DNA from: Paenibacillus sp. FSL H7-0326
GTDB lineage: Bacteria > Bacillota > Bacilli > Paenibacillales > Paenibacillaceae
NCBI RefSeq assembly: GCF_001955535.1
Contig: NZ_MPVN01000004.1
Coordinates: forward strand, 1 to 64,000
Direction: 5' to 3'
DNA length: 64,000 bases
The position numbers were made by a program, and so were the translations under genes. The notes beneath the pieces are model-generated. The model was not told where the DNA came from and made no database searches. It saw only the letters and a list, made by a program, of their open reading frames with translations. Positions 46,681 through 58,676 of this stretch are shown here, in pieces. The stretch's first letter is position 1; each line of letters starts with the position of its first letter.

Positions 46681-47598
46681 TTGAAATTCCGCTGGAAAAC
46701 AGCTGTTTGGAGTCTGATTTATCTGCTTCTGTTATTATCTCTGTTAACTCCTTTAACAGCGATTAGTGTGTTTCTGATTATTTTACCAGGGGTTATACTT
46801 TATACCTCATTAAATTTGAAGTCATTCTTAGTACATGTTATACCCGTACTCTTGATTGGGCTGATCATAAGTCCGATTTATTTAATATTTGGTATATTTT
46901 TCTTAATTCCAGCGATTCTTATCGGTCATTGTTATAAGAAACAAAAGCCTGCGTTAAACACCTTGGTGCTTGGAACAGGCACGATTCTGGCCGAATTTCT
47001 ACTACTGCTCTTAATCAGCACAACTTTGTTTCAAATTGATTTCTCTGAATATATTCGTGAAACGATCGAGTTTACGATGACACCGGTAACTGAATCGGGC
47101 GGTAACAACGCCTTGACGAATGGATTGGTAATGGATGAAGAAATGGCGGAGGCGGTGAGCAACGCGACCGTTCAGATGATTCCTTTTGCGCTCATCGTCA
47201 CTTCACTGGTGATGACTTCTCTAACCCATGTTATTGCCCGTCCTATTCTTGGCCGAATGGGAATCCGAGTGAACCGGCTTAAGCCAATCCGTGAGTGGAG
47301 ACTGCCAAGATCCTTGATATGGTATTATTTCTTGGGCATTATTCTTCAGCTGGTAGCTGGCAATACAGACAACAGCTTTCTGACGATGATTGCACTCAAC
47401 TTCTCACCGCTGATTAATTTCTGCTTCATGATTCAAGCCATCGGATTTTTCTTTTTTGCTGCACATGCGAGATCATGGCATCCGGTCATTCCGTATCTGC
47501 TCGCTGTTGCCACGTTTCTGATTGGACCCATGCGGATTATCGGAATCATAGACCTTGCCTTCCCGCTCCGTGAAGCCATTTCGAAACCAAAACGATAG
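46681..47598 (+). CDS. DUF2232 family membrane protein (YybS-like)
   Basis: 305 aa, about seven or eight TM helices, which matches the DUF2232/YybS family. The conserved order in Bacillota is yybS-gdpP-rplI-dnaB helicase, as here. Function unknown. Start TTG at 46681 is 6 nt after AAGAGGTG; a GTG at 46672 overlapping the previous stop would add three residues. Confidence 0.85.
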   Translation: MKFRWKTAVWSLIYLLLLLSLLTPLTAISVFLIILPGVILYTSLNLKSFLVHVIPVLLIGLIISPIYLIFGIFFLIPAILIGHCYKKQKPALNTLVLGTGTILAEFLLLLLISTTLFQIDFSEYIRETIEFTMTPVTESGGNNALTNGLVMDEEMAEAVSNATVQMIPFALIVTSLVMTSLTHVIARPILGRMGIRVNRLKPIREWRLPRSLIWYYFLGIILQLVAGNTDNSFLTMIALNFSPLINFCFMIQAIGFFFFAAHARSWHPVIPYLLAVATFLIGPMRIIGIIDLAFPLREAISKPKR

Positions 47599-47606
47599 GA
47601 TGAACC

Positions 47607-49613
47607 ATGATGCCTAAATTTCTGTTAAAGCGTTGGCACGGTTATCAGACCGTCTGGGCGTTTGCTTTATTATTAATACTGGATGCATTTCTGGTTGCAT
47701 ATAACTGGCCGCTGGGTCTGGTTTGCTTCGTTCTTATCGCTGTACTCGGATTTATCATGGTCAAGAAAGAGTTCGTATTCCGAAGAGAACTGGTCAATTA
47801 CATGGGTAGTCTAAATCTTCGGATCAAAAGAGTTGAAGGCGAAGTGTCTGCGAGCATCCCGCTTGGCATCGTGCTGTATAGTGAGGATCGTTCAATTGAA
47901 TGGCATAATCCTTATGTATCCAGAATGTTTGAAGAGAAGACGCTGATCGGGAGTGAACTGACTTCTTTTTTTCCGCAGCTTCCATTCAAGCAGAAGGATA
48001 AGAAGGATGGCAGCAAGGAAAATACGCATGGAAACGCTCATGAAATCAGATTTGAGTATCAAACGCTGGATCGGGTCTATGAGCTGTTTCATTACCCCGA
48101 GGAACGGCTCATTTACATTTATGAGATAACAGAGCTCGCTACCTTACGGGAGAAATACGAGAATGAGAAGATTGCACTCGGTATCATCATGCTTGATAAT
48201 CTGGATGAAGCATCTCAGGGGATGGATGATCAGCAGCGAACAGCACTCATTGCCCGTGTTGCCAGTGAAATTACAGCTTGGGCTAAGGATTATCATATCT
48301 ATCTAAGAAGATTATCGTCCGAACGATACCTTATGGTGCTTCATTACAGCTCACTTCAGCAGCTGGAGATGAGCAGATTTGTTATATTGGATAACATCAG
48401 GGAGATGACGGCAGATCTGAAGGTGCCGATGACGCTGAGTGTGGGACTCGCCTTTGGATCAGAGAATATCCGGGAGCTGGGCGAGCTGGCTCAATCGTCT
48501 CTTGATATGGCACTTGGCCGGGGCGGTGATCAGGCAGCGGTGAAGGCGGGACAGCGGCTCTCTTTTTACGGCGGTAAGACCAATGCAGTGGAGAAGAGAA
48601 CCCGGGTCAGAGCCAGAGTGATTGCCCATGCCCTGCGTGATTTAATGCAGGAGAGCGATCGTGTCTTCATCATGGGGCACAAAATGCCAGATATGGATGC
48701 GATCGGTGCTTCCATAGGACTATGGAAAGCTGCTAATCTATATCATGTAGAGTGCTATATTGTGCTGGATTGTTCGAACCCATCCATCGATCGCTTGATG
48801 GAGCAGGTGAAGAAGGATGAGCGGCTGCTGGAGGCATTTATTCTGCCTGAGGAAGCCATGCAGATGATGACCGAGCACAGTCTGCTCGTTGTCGTGGATA
48901 CACATAAGGCCTCCATGACCATTGAGCCGAAGCTGGTGGACTCCATTTCCAGAGTTGTTGTGGTGGATCATCACCGCAGAGGCGAGGAATTTATTAACGA
49001 TGCTGTGCTGATCTATCTGGAGCCGTATGCTTCATCAGCAGCAGAGCTGGTCACAGAGCTGCTGCAGTATATTCATGATAAGCTGCAGCTCACTCCACTG
49101 GAGGCGACAGCATTACTGGCTGGAATAACGGTGGATACGAAGCATTTTGCCATGCACACCGGTTCAAGAACGTTCGAGGCAGCGGGGTATTTGCGCAGAA
49201 ACGGTGCCGATTCGATGCTGGTTCAGCGGCTGCTGAAGGAAGATTTACAGGAATATATTGCGAAAGCAGAAATCATAAAACATGCTAAAATGATGTATGG
49301 GCATATTGCGGTCGCTGTGACGGAGCCGGGACAGGTAATTCCGCAGCTTCTGATTGCACAGGTAGCCGACTCGCTGCTCAACATGACGGATGTCGTTGCT
49401 TCATTTGTGGTTAGTGAACGACCGGACGGCGTGATTGGCATTAGTGCCCGTTCACTCGGCAAGATGAATGTACAGGTTGTCATGGAACGCATGGGGGGCG
49501 GAGGTCATTTGACCAATGCTGCCGTACAGCTGGAAATGTCGATTGGGGAAGCAGAGGAAAAACTGCTGGAAGTATTGGCTGAAATCGAGAAGGAAGAGGG
49601 GTTGTTCGAATGA
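47607..49613 (+). CDS. gdpP: Cyclic-di-AMP phosphodiesterase GdpP
   Basis: 668 aa. Two N-terminal TM helices (about 15-55), a PAS-like domain (85-150), a degenerate GGDEF domain (170-310; the GGDEF signature is lost), then DHH/DHHA1: [34 protein letters not shown], and C-terminal [14 protein letters not shown]. Hydrolyses c-di-AMP to 5'-pApA and so controls potassium and cell-wall homeostasis. Starts ATG-ATG at 47607/47610. Overlaps rplI by 4 bp (ATGA). Confidence 0.97.
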   Translation: MMPKFLLKRWHGYQTVWAFALLLILDAFLVAYNWPLGLVCFVLIAVLGFIMVKKEFVFRRELVNYMGSLNLRIKRVEGEVSASIPLGIVLYSEDRSIEWHNPYVSRMFEEKTLIGSELTSFFPQLPFKQKDKKDGSKENTHGNAHEIRFEYQTLDRVYELFHYPEERLIYIYEITELATLREKYENEKIALGIIMLDNLDEASQGMDDQQRTALIARVASEITAWAKDYHIYLRRLSSERYLMVLHYSSLQQLEMSRFVILDNIREMTADLKVPMTLSVGLAFGSENIRELGELAQSSLDMALGRGGDQAAVKAGQRLSFYGGKTNAVEKRTRVRARVIAHALRDLMQESDRVFIMGHKMPDMDAIGASIGLWKAANLYHVECYIVLDCSNPSIDRLMEQVKKDERLLEAFILPEEAMQMMTEHSLLVVVDTHKASMTIEPKLVDSISRVVVVDHHRRGEEFINDAVLIYLEPYASSAAELVTELLQYIHDKLQLTPLEATALLAGITVDTKHFAMHTGSRTFEAAGYLRRNGADSMLVQRLLKEDLQEYIAKAEIIKHAKMMYGHIAVAVTEPGQVIPQLLIAQVADSLLNMTDVVASFVVSERPDGVIGISARSLGKMNVQVVMERMGGGGHLTNAAVQLEMSIGEAEEKLLEVLAEIEKEEGLFE

Positions 49614-50053
49614 AAGTCATTTTTATAAAAGATGTAAAAGGTCAAGGAAAAAAAGGTCAAGTTAAAGAGGTATCCGAAGGATACGCTTCTAACTTTTTGC
49701 TGCCAAGAGGTTTAGCACGTGCGGCTACGGATGGCAATATGAAAACACTAGAGAATCAGAATGCGGCTGAAGAGAAGCGCAAGCAGCAGGAAAAGGACGA
49801 TGCGGTAGCACTCGGCAAGAAGCTGGAAGAGGCAACCATCGTGCTGAAGGCAAAAGCCGGAGAAGGCGGACGTCTATTTGGAGCGATTACGAGCAAGCAG
49901 ATTGCAGAAGCACTTGCAGGGCAAGGCTTCAAAGTGGATAAACGCAAAATTGAACTGGACGAGCCAATCCGTAACTTGGGAGTGACTCAGGTTCCGGTTA
50001 AGCTCCACCCTGATGTCAAAGCTACGCTCAAGGTCCAAGTAACGGAGGAATAA
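49610..50053 (+). CDS. rplI: 50S ribosomal protein L9
   Basis: 147 aa. [20 protein letters not shown] and [14 protein letters not shown] are the L9 N-domain, joined to the C-domain by a long helix (49-75). ATG overlaps the gdpP stop and GAAGAGGGG within gdpP is the SD. The dnaB gene begins 2 nt after its stop. Confidence 0.99.
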   Translation: MKVIFIKDVKGQGKKGQVKEVSEGYASNFLLPRGLARAATDGNMKTLENQNAAEEKRKQQEKDDAVALGKKLEEATIVLKAKAGEGGRLFGAITSKQIAEALAGQGFKVDKRKIELDEPIRNLGVTQVPVKLHPDVKATLKVQVTEE

Positions 50054-50054
50054 G

Positions 50055-51416
50055 ATGGGCGGCGAGATTTATTTTGATCGTGTTCCGCCGCAAAACCTGG
50101 AAGCGGAGCAAGCGGTTCTAGGTGCAATTCTTATTCAATCGGAAGCACTCATTACCTCTATGGAGCGGGTGACAACCGATGATTTCTATGACAAGCCCCA
50201 TCAGCTGATCTACGAAGCGATGATTGAGCTTGGAGAAGGTAATCAGCCCATTGATCTCATTACACTGACCTCACTCTTGCAGGACAAAGGGCAGTTAGAT
50301 GAGATTGGCGGGGTAACCTATTTGGCCAAGCTGGCACATGCAGTGCCGACAGCAGCCAATGTCGATTATTATGCACAGATCATCGAGGAAAAATCGATGC
50401 TGCGCAGACTCATTCGTACAGCGACGCAGATCGTAAGCGAAGGATATGCCGGCGGGGAAGACGTATCCGGCATGCTCAGCGATGCAGAGCGTCGCATTCT
50501 GGAGATCTCCAACCGCCGCTCAAGCAGTGGGTTTATCGCCATCCGAGATGTCGTTATGGAGGTCTTCGAGAAGGTAGAGTCACTGTATCAGAACAAGGGG
50601 AATACGACAGGAATTCCTTCGGGCTTCGTTGATCTGGACAAGATGACGAGCGGATTCCAGCGGAATGACCTGATCATTGTGGCTGCCCGTCCTTCCGTAG
50701 GGAAGACGGCATTTGCCCTGAACATTGCCCAGAACGTAGCGGTTAGAGCGAACGAGACCGTAGCGATCTTCAGTCTTGAGATGTCCGCCGCACAGCTGGT
50801 ACAGCGTATGATCTGTGCGGAAGCCAATCTCGATGCTGGCGTGATGCGGAACGGGGAGTTCAAGAGTGATGACGACTGGTCCAAGCTGACCATGGGCATC
50901 GCTGCTTTGTCAGAAGCCGAAATTTATATTGATGATACACCAGGGATTACCGTGGCTGATATTCGTGCTAAATGCCGCCGTCTGAAGAAGGAAAAAGGGC
51001 TCGGGATGATCGTCATCGACTACCTGCAGCTGATTCAGGGACGAGGCAAGGCTGGGGAGAACCGGCAGCAGGAAGTATCAGAAATCTCCCGTACCCTTAA
51101 GCAGATTGCACGGGAGCTGGATGTGCCGGTCATTGCTCTGTCCCAGCTCAGCCGGGGTGTCGAGCAGCGCCAAGATAAACGGCCGATGATGAGTGACCTT
51201 CGGGAATCCGGTTCCATTGAGCAGGATGCCGATATTGTAGCCTTCTTATACCGCGACGATTACTACAATCAGGAGACGGAGAAGAAGAATATCATCGAGA
51301 TTATTATAGCCAAGCAGCGTAATGGTCCGGTGGGCACTGTCGAGCTGGTCTTCTTGAAGAACTTCAATAAATTCGTTAATTATGAACGCGTGCATTCGGA
51401 TGCCTTTGCCGGGTGA
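50055..51416 (+). CDS. dnaB: Replicative DNA helicase DnaB (dnaC of B. subtilis)
   Basis: 453 aa. N-terminal DnaB-N domain (1-110; PPQNLEAEQAVLGAI), linker, RecA-like domain: Walker A ARPSVGKTAFALN, Walker B VIDYLQLIQG, and DLRESGSIEQDADIVAFLYR with the arginine finger region downstream. Hexameric fork helicase loaded at oriC by DnaB/DnaD/DnaI in Bacillota. GGAGGAATAAG overlapping the end of rplI is the SD. Confidence 0.98.
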   Translation: MGGEIYFDRVPPQNLEAEQAVLGAILIQSEALITSMERVTTDDFYDKPHQLIYEAMIELGEGNQPIDLITLTSLLQDKGQLDEIGGVTYLAKLAHAVPTAANVDYYAQIIEEKSMLRRLIRTATQIVSEGYAGGEDVSGMLSDAERRILEISNRRSSSGFIAIRDVVMEVFEKVESLYQNKGNTTGIPSGFVDLDKMTSGFQRNDLIIVAARPSVGKTAFALNIAQNVAVRANETVAIFSLEMSAAQLVQRMICAEANLDAGVMRNGEFKSDDDWSKLTMGIAALSEAEIYIDDTPGITVADIRAKCRRLKKEKGLGMIVIDYLQLIQGRGKAGENRQQEVSEISRTLKQIARELDVPVIALSQLSRGVEQRQDKRPMMSDLRESGSIEQDADIVAFLYRDDYYNQETEKKNIIEIIIAKQRNGPVGTVELVFLKNFNKFVNYERVHSDAFAG

Positions 51417-51447
51417 CGACGCATTCTTACCTATTAAACTATCAATC

Positions 51448-51490
51448 CACTTCTCGTGTGCTGATTGCACCGTGGGGAGTGGATTTTATC
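51448..51490 (+). terminator. Terminator after dnaB
   Basis: ATCCACTTCTCGTG... pairs imperfectly with ...GTGGGGAGTGGAT, then TTTTAT. Confidence 0.6.
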
Positions 51491-51513
51491 ATTTTAAGCG
51501 GAGTTGTCCAGCA

Positions 51514-51557
51514 AATCCCGAACGATAAATTTTACTTATAATTTAATGTTCGCTTTT
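51514..51557. promoter_or_regulatory. Probable PurR box pair upstream of purA
   Basis: Two inverted copies of AWWWCCGAACWWT: AATCCCGAACGAT at 51514-51526 (11/13) and the reverse of 51545-51557, AAAAGCGAACATT (12/13), 18 bp apart. In B. subtilis PurR binds such pairs with 16-17 bp spacing, and purA belongs to its regulon. Confidence 0.7.
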
Positions 51558-51561
51558 TTAT

Positions 51562-51590
51562 TTGACTTTGATAGGAGTGACTGGTACACT
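51562..51590 (+). promoter_or_regulatory. purA promoter
   Basis: TTGACT (51562-51567), 17 bp, TACACT (51585-51590), directly behind the PurR boxes. It leaves a leader of ~240 nt (51597-51837) in which I recognise no known riboswitch. Confidence 0.65.
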
Positions 51591-51759
51591 TGAATTGCTG
51601 CTTTTTGAGGTAAACCTTACAGCAACAGTCATTTCCTGAGGGGAATGGCGATTAAGGTAGGGCTTTTTGCCGTGATATGAGGGCGGTTCGTAATCTTGTG
51701 AAAATCTAGGACATTCGAATGTCTGCGAGAGCTGCAGTCATGAATTGGCTGCGATATAG

Positions 51760-53124
<1,365 letters not shown>

Positions 53125-53167
53125 TCTATAGACAACTAAAGGTTTACTTCATATCTAGATCCAGAAT

Positions 53168-53206
53168 CCCCATCCCTTCTTGTATAGAAAGGATGGGGGT
53201 TTTTGG
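53168..53206 (+). terminator. Terminator after purA
   Basis: CCCCATCC...TTCT pairs with AGAA...GGATGGGG, then T5. Confidence 0.85.
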
Positions 53207-53411
53207 TATGCTTTCCTGAATTAGCGTTAGTACTGCTGTGAAAATATGAAAATTCGAAGGATAGAATAGAGAGAAATACGTCAATACTGAGGCTATAGCC
53301 TTCTTCGGGATGAATCAGACAACGTAAAATTAACGATGGACTGAAGCATCCAGCTCATCTGCTAGATTAGGCGGCGAAGAGGGGAGATAGATAGGAGGAG
53401 GCGTAAACATA

Positions 53412-54179
53412 ATGAAATGGCTAAAATGGACGGGGCAGCTCCTGCTGACCGTCATCCTGGTGAGCACTCTGACTCTGCTGACAACAGGACTAATTGTGCA
53501 ATCTTATATTTCATCACTGCTGGCCAGCTTCAATATCACGTGGGAAGGCGCGCCGAACAATCTTGCTGCGGTGTTTCAAGGTGCGCTGGGTATGAATCAG
53601 ACATCAGACACTTCCGAAAGCACAGAGCCTAATTCGGATACAGCTTCTGTTGGCAGTATGAGCCCAGATCCATCCCAAAATGGAATGGATGGCAAAGCAG
53701 ATTCTGATGCTAGTGCAGGCGATGAACCGAGTCAAACAGACGGGACGGATACAAGTCAGGCTGATCCGAACAATCCCGAATTAAACAGTGAGGAAGAAGG
53801 GAGCAGCGAAACAGACAGTGAAGTTGCTGATGGAGGGGAATCAACAGGCAGTCCATCAGGAAGCTCGTCTGAGACTCCTGAGACCCCTTCCTCAAGCACA
53901 ACAGAAGAAGGGGCCGAGGCAGGTACAGCTGAACCGGATGACCAGATGGTCATGACACCAGAAGACATTACAGATCAGAAGGACTCCATCTCCACCGAGG
54001 ATAAGACAGCGGTATTCGAGCTGCTCATGAATAATATTCCTGCCGATGAAATGCAGAAGATCACTAGTACAATGGAAGGCGGTTTGACAGAGACAGAGCT
54101 GCAGAACATGGAGCAAGTGATTGCAAAATATTTAACAGAGGAAGAATATAATGAGCTGATGGCCGTATTGACACCTTAA
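53412..54179 (+). CDS. Hypothetical acidic, membrane-anchored protein
   Basis: 255 aa; not recognised. N-terminal hydrophobic segment (7-36) without a lipobox, so a TM anchor or signal peptide. Residues 60-190 are low-complexity (Ser, Thr, Glu, Asp, Gly, Pro), strongly acidic, probably disordered. The C-terminal ~60 residues form a compact helical segment (TAVFELLMNNIPADEMQKIT, EEYNELMAVLTP). AGGAGG lies 10-11 nt before ATG. Its own terminator and position between purA and the M23 peptidase suggest a monocistronic surface protein. Codon use is like its neighbours. Confidence 0.8.
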   Translation: MKWLKWTGQLLLTVILVSTLTLLTTGLIVQSYISSLLASFNITWEGAPNNLAAVFQGALGMNQTSDTSESTEPNSDTASVGSMSPDPSQNGMDGKADSDASAGDEPSQTDGTDTSQADPNNPELNSEEEGSSETDSEVADGGESTGSPSGSSSETPETPSSSTTEEGAEAGTAEPDDQMVMTPEDITDQKDSISTEDKTAVFELLMNNIPADEMQKITSTMEGGLTETELQNMEQVIAKYLTEEEYNELMAVLTP

Positions 54180-54192
54180 AGGAAAGTTCAGG

Positions 54193-54217
54193 AAACCCGC
54201 GCTTTGCGCGGGTTTTT
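54193..54217 (+). terminator. Terminator after the acidic protein gene
   Basis: AACCCGCGC / GCGCGGGTT around TTT, then T5. Confidence 0.92.
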
Positions 54218-54482
54218 GGTATGTTTTGGTGAGTTGATCTAGGACTTCCGGCTGTGGTAAAGTAAACAAGTAAGCAAAAGGTTAAATTTTTGATACTATT
54301 TAGCAACCTTTTATTCATATATCTAAGTAATCAAAGCGATAAGTGAGGACTGAACGTTCGATCAAATCATACATATCGTTTACCGCTTGGATTGAAACTA
54401 CGAATAAAAAGGCTCATAAGTGATGTAATGGAGTGCAATAATATAGCTTGAACTTTTAAAGGGCAGAGAAAAGGAGAAAATC
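54218..54482. other. Spacer before the M23 peptidase gene
   Basis: AT-rich, no ORF. No convincing promoter was identified; the SD AAAGGAG sits just before the start codon. Confidence 0.4.
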
Positions 54483-55961
54483 ATGAGCAGTATGAAAGAC
54501 AACATGAAGAGCTCTGACAACTCGTTACCGAAAAAGGAGTTATCCAAGCCACGTAAATGGCTTCTTGTAACGGCAGCAGGATTATTTGTTACCATGTCAG
54601 CAGGCTTTGCGAGTGAAACGTATGTAACTGCAAATACGATCCCTTATTACAATGTTTATGTTAAGGGAGAGCATATCGGAGCAGTCAAAAGTGAAAATGA
54701 GCTATCGAAGCTGTATGAGAGTAAAATAGAACAGCTTCAGCAGCAATATCCCGATGCTCTTATGCAGCTGGACATCAGCGACGTTGAGCTAAAGGAAGAG
54801 CAGGCATACAAGCCTGAGATCGACAGCGAAGCCACACTCAATAAGCTGAACGGGTTACTGACCGGTTATGCGGAAGGTGTTAAGCTTAAGATTGATGGCA
54901 AGACGATAGGGATTGTAAAAGACCAGAAGACAGCGGATCAAGTCATCCAGAATGTTAAAAATAAATATATTACAGCTGAAGAAAAAGCAGCTGAGTCCGC
55001 TTCTAAGATCAGAACAGTAGCTGCGCTATCTTCCGATAGTTCACAAGCTCCTGAAGGGGAGCAGGTCAGCCTGGAATCCGTCGAGCTTGAAGAGCAGGTC
55101 GTGCTTAGTGAAGTGAAGACCGATCCGAGCAAGGTCCTCTCCAGTGACGAGGCGATTGAACGACTGACGGAGGGACAAGAGCAGAAGACGGTGTACGTGG
55201 TGAAGGAGGGGGATACCCTGAGTTATATCGCCCAGCATCACAACACAACGATCGCTGCTCTCAAGCAGCTGAATCCTGAACTAGAAGAAGACAGTCTTCG
55301 GATCGGGGAAGAGCTGACGCTTGTAATTCCAAAACCACCGCTTACGGTAACGACGGTCGAGAACGTAGTCGAAGAGATCGAGACGGAACCACAGGTAGAG
55401 ATCCGTCAAACAGACGAACTCGAGTCAGGTGTTACCAAGGTCGTACGGGAAGGACAAACCGGGCTCAAGCAGGTCGAGTATCGGATTACTAAAGAAAATG
55501 GCGAATTGGTAAAAGAAGAATGGCTCGGTCAGGAAGTTATAGAGGCTTCAGTATCTAAAGTCGTTCTCCAAGGGACCAAGGTGACGGGTGAAGGCAGCGG
55601 CATCTTCAAGTGGCCAGTAGTCAACGCAACGATCACCAGCGGCTTCGGCGAACGCTGGGGCAAGCAGCACAAAGGCATTGATCTCGTGGGTAACAGATCC
55701 ATTACCGCTTCTGACGAAGGAGTTGTAACCTTTGCAGGACAGCAAAGCGGCTATGGTAACGTCATTATCATTAATCATCGTAACGGATATGAGACGGTGT
55801 ATGGTCATCTGGACAGCATTGGAGTCAAAGAAGGACAGATTGTTGATCAAGGCCAAAACATTGGAATTATGGGGAATACGGGACGCTCCACAGGTACACA
55901 TCTTCACTTTGAAATCAAGAAGAATAGTGTAGCGCAAAATCCGATGAAATATCTCCCTTAA
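54483..55961 (+). CDS. LysM-G5-M23 peptidoglycan endopeptidase
   Basis: 492 aa. N-terminal basic stretch and TM/signal segment (about 27-45); coiled linker region; LysM (about 238-285: VYVVKEGDTLSYIAQHHNTT); G5 domain (about 290-360); M23 domain (378-490) with HKGID and HLHFE zinc ligands and SGFGERWGK. M23 enzymes cut peptide cross-links. It lies directly upstream of walR and is likely a WalR-type wall hydrolase by location only. AGAAAAGGAGAAAATC precedes ATG. Confidence 0.93.
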   Translation: MSSMKDNMKSSDNSLPKKELSKPRKWLLVTAAGLFVTMSAGFASETYVTANTIPYYNVYVKGEHIGAVKSENELSKLYESKIEQLQQQYPDALMQLDISDVELKEEQAYKPEIDSEATLNKLNGLLTGYAEGVKLKIDGKTIGIVKDQKTADQVIQNVKNKYITAEEKAAESASKIRTVAALSSDSSQAPEGEQVSLESVELEEQVVLSEVKTDPSKVLSSDEAIERLTEGQEQKTVYVVKEGDTLSYIAQHHNTTIAALKQLNPELEEDSLRIGEELTLVIPKPPLTVTTVENVVEEIETEPQVEIRQTDELESGVTKVVREGQTGLKQVEYRITKENGELVKEEWLGQEVIEASVSKVVLQGTKVTGEGSGIFKWPVVNATITSGFGERWGKQHKGIDLVGNRSITASDEGVVTFAGQQSGYGNVIIINHRNGYETVYGHLDSIGVKEGQIVDQGQNIGIMGNTGRSTGTHLHFEIKKNSVAQNPMKYLP

Positions 55962-55967
55962 AATAGG

Positions 55968-56004
55968 AAAGCATGATCTGTATAGACACAGATCATGCTT
56001 TTTT
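55968..56004 (+). terminator. Terminator after the M23 peptidase gene
   Basis: AGCATGATCTG / CAGATCATGCT, then T6. Confidence 0.92.
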
Positions 56005-56126
56005 GATGAGCAGAGGAAAGAGCCCTTCTCACCTAGTGAAGTTGCCAGTTTAGGTATGTTAGAATGAGAATACGATTATAAAAAAGGCAGTTATAGAAGA
56101 CGCAAAATCAAAGGTGGGGCGAACGG

Positions 56127-56852
56127 ATGCAGGGAAAGATTCTAGTGGTCGATGATGAACAGCCGATTGCAGATATCCTGAAATTTAATTTAGAGAAAGA
56201 AGGATACGAGGTTATCTGTGCATTTGATGGCATTCAAGCAGTTGAGCTCGCTCTATCCGAAAGACCGGATTTAATCCTGCTTGATCTGATGCTCCCTGGC
56301 AAGGATGGAATGGATGTATGCCGGGAGGTGCGGGCTCAGCTGGAAACCCGGATTATTATGCTCACAGCAAAGGACTCCGAGATTGATAAAGTGCTCGGGC
56401 TTGAGCTGGGAGCAGACGACTACGTGACGAAGCCGTTCAGCACACGCGAGCTGCTCGCAAGAGTCAAGGCACAGATGCGAAGACAGCAGAAGTCAGAGAC
56501 AGCAGCGGAGCCTCCGCAGACAGAGGAAGAGGCACAGGGTCTGAAGCTGCACGATCTTTATTTTGATACAGATATGTATACAGCCTACAGAAATGGACAG
56601 GCTCTTGATCTTACACATCGAGAGTATGAGCTGCTCTATTATATGGCCAAGAACGCAGGCAAGGTCATGACAAGAGAGCATTTGCTTCAGGCGGTATGGG
56701 GATTTGAATACTTTGGCGATGTCCGCACAGTCGATGTGACGGTCCGAAGGCTGCGGGAGAAGATTGAAGAGAATCCGAGCAAACCGGAAACGATTGTTAC
56801 CCGCCGAGGACTGGGGTACTTGATTCGGGGATCGAAGAACGGAGTCTTGTAG
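56127..56852 (+). CDS. walR: Response regulator WalR (YycF)
   Basis: 241 aa. Receiver domain with phospho-acceptor D53 ([12 protein letters not shown]), K103-type KPFSTREL, and an OmpR-type winged helix ([35 protein letters not shown]). Essential controller of cell-wall hydrolases in Bacillota. AAAGGTGGGG precedes ATG. Start of the walRKHIJ operon; the WalK start codon follows the stop with no gap. Confidence 0.98.
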   Translation: MQGKILVVDDEQPIADILKFNLEKEGYEVICAFDGIQAVELALSERPDLILLDLMLPGKDGMDVCREVRAQLETRIIMLTAKDSEIDKVLGLELGADDYVTKPFSTRELLARVKAQMRRQQKSETAAEPPQTEEEAQGLKLHDLYFDTDMYTAYRNGQALDLTHREYELLYYMAKNAGKVMTREHLLQAVWGFEYFGDVRTVDVTVRRLREKIEENPSKPETIVTRRGLGYLIRGSKNGVL

Positions 56853-58676
56853 ATGAAATGGACCTCTTATTTCCGCACAGTGCAGGCGAAGCTGATCATT
56901 GTATATGTGCTGCTTATTCTGGTGGCGATGCAGCTGATCGGGGTTTATTTTGTCAGTGCGATGAAGACTTCACTCACGAGCAATTTCACAGAGGATTTGC
57001 ATGCGCGCGCCGAAATGCTGTCTGTTCTGGTTGCTGAAGCGCTGGTTACAGGTGACAGTGAGGGAGAAGAGGACAGCACAGAGAATCTGGGCACGCTCGT
57101 CAACAATCTCTTTAACATCAACGGAGCCGAGATTCAGGTGCTGGATGCAAGCGGACGGGTATTAACAACGACGCTCAGCTCACATAACGATTATATCGGA
57201 CGCAAGAACACGCAGACGGTGGTAAGCCGTGCATTGCAAGGAATCCGCGACAACGAAGAAAACATAATTGACGAAGACAATGTCCGCAAAAAAGTCGTAG
57301 CCAAGCCCGTTTCCTCTGGGGGCAAAATCGTAGGTGCTGTGTATATCGCGGCATCGATGAATGAGCTGTATACGACAATGGAGCGGATTAATAACATATT
57401 TATCTCCGGGGTGCTGATTGCACTTGGACTGACCGCTGTACTGGGCGTCATTCTGTCACATACCATCACAGCCCCTATCAAGGAGCTTACACGCAAGGCC
57501 AACGCCGTGGCAGAAGGGGATTTCAGCACCAAGATGCCTGTGCTCGGCAAGGATGAGATCGGGCAGCTCAGCAGCACCTTTAACTATATGACGAGCCAGC
57601 TCAGAACGGCACTGTCTGAGAATGAAGAGGAGAAGGATAAGCTGTCTTCTATTCTGGCAAATATGAGTGACGGCGTAATCGCTACCGATGAGCTCGGCCG
57701 GATCATTCTGGTCAATAAACGGGCCAGCATGATGCTGGGCCGGGATGAAGCTGCGATGAGCGGCAGGCATTTTGCAGTCGTACTCGGGCTTGAGGTTGAA
57801 GAAGCAGAGACGATGCTGAGCGGAATTACCGCGTCAACACTGCTTCAAATCCAGCCATCTGGTCAGAACGATTCGGTGGTGATTCGGGTTACCTTCACAC
57901 CGGTGCAGCGGCGCGATCAAGAACGAACAGGGGCCATTATCGTGCTGCAGGATGTTACCGAGCAGGAGGAGCTGGAGGCATCCCGGCGAGAATTCGTGGC
58001 CAACGTGTCTCATGAGCTGCGTACACCGCTGACGACGATTAAGAGCTACGCAGAAGCGCTGGATGATGGAGCCATTGAAGATCCGGAGCTCGGAGGACGA
58101 TTTGTTGGGGTTATTCAAAATGAAACCGAGCGTATGATTAGGCTTGTCACGGACCTGCTTCATTTATCCCGGCTTGATTCCAATGAAGCACCGCTGCGGA
58201 AGCAGCCGACCGTGATCATGGATGTGCTGGATGAGGTAGCCGACCGGTTCTCCTTCCAAATGCAGCAGAAGTATATGAATGTGGCAGTTATCGTGGACCA
58301 GGATGTGCCGGAGGTACCGCTGGACCGGGATCAGATCGACCAGCTGCTGGATAACCTGGTATCCAATGCGCTGAAGTACTCGCATGAGGGCGGCAGCGTT
58401 ACTTTATCCGCGACTCATATGGGAGATACGGTCGCTATATCCGTGGAAGATACCGGAATCGGCATACCGAAGAAGGATATTGACCGTATTTTTGAACGAT
58501 TTTATCGGGTTGAGAAGGGGAGATCGCGCAGTATGGGTGGAACGGGTCTTGGACTATCTATTGCACGCGAGATCGTCAAAGCCCATGGGGGAGACATTGA
58601 GCTGGAATCGGAGCTGGGCAGAGGGACGAAGGTCACCTTTACACTTCCGCTGGAGCAAGAAGGGAGTGAGCTGTAG
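56853..58676 (+). CDS. walK: Sensor histidine kinase WalK (YycG)
   Basis: 607 aa. TM1 (about 15-37), extracytoplasmic PAS-like domain (38-180), TM2 (182-203), HAMP (205-257), cytoplasmic PAS (260-370), HisKA with H387 (FVANVSHELRTPL), and HATPase: N box (DQLLDNLVSNALKYS), G boxes DTGIGIP and GGTGLGLSIA. Phosphorylates WalR; membrane sensor of wall status. ATG directly after the walR stop, GGAG SD in walR. Confidence 0.98.
   Translation: MKWTSYFRTVQAKLIIVYVLLILVAMQLIGVYFVSAMKTSLTSNFTEDLHARAEMLSVLVAEALVTGDSEGEEDSTENLGTLVNNLFNINGAEIQVLDASGRVLTTTLSSHNDYIGRKNTQTVVSRALQGIRDNEENIIDEDNVRKKVVAKPVSSGGKIVGAVYIAASMNELYTTMERINNIFISGVLIALGLTAVLGVILSHTITAPIKELTRKANAVAEGDFSTKMPVLGKDEIGQLSSTFNYMTSQLRTALSENEEEKDKLSSILANMSDGVIATDELGRIILVNKRASMMLGRDEAAMSGRHFAVVLGLEVEEAETMLSGITASTLLQIQPSGQNDSVVIRVTFTPVQRRDQERTGAIIVLQDVTEQEELEASRREFVANVSHELRTPLTTIKSYAEALDDGAIEDPELGGRFVGVIQNETERMIRLVTDLLHLSRLDSNEAPLRKQPTVIMDVLDEVADRFSFQMQQKYMNVAVIVDQDVPEVPLDRDQIDQLLDNLVSNALKYSHEGGSVTLSATHMGDTVAISVEDTGIGIPKKDIDRIFERFYRVEKGRSRSMGGTGLGLSIAREIVKAHGGDIELESELGRGTKVTFTLPLEQEGSEL

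Noticed and set aside
53590-53930. Repeat-like Ser/Glu/Thr stretch as a tandem repeat or CRISPR-like array
   Set aside because: It is low-complexity coding sequence without regular unit length; no CRISPR array or insertion sequence was seen anywhere in the window.
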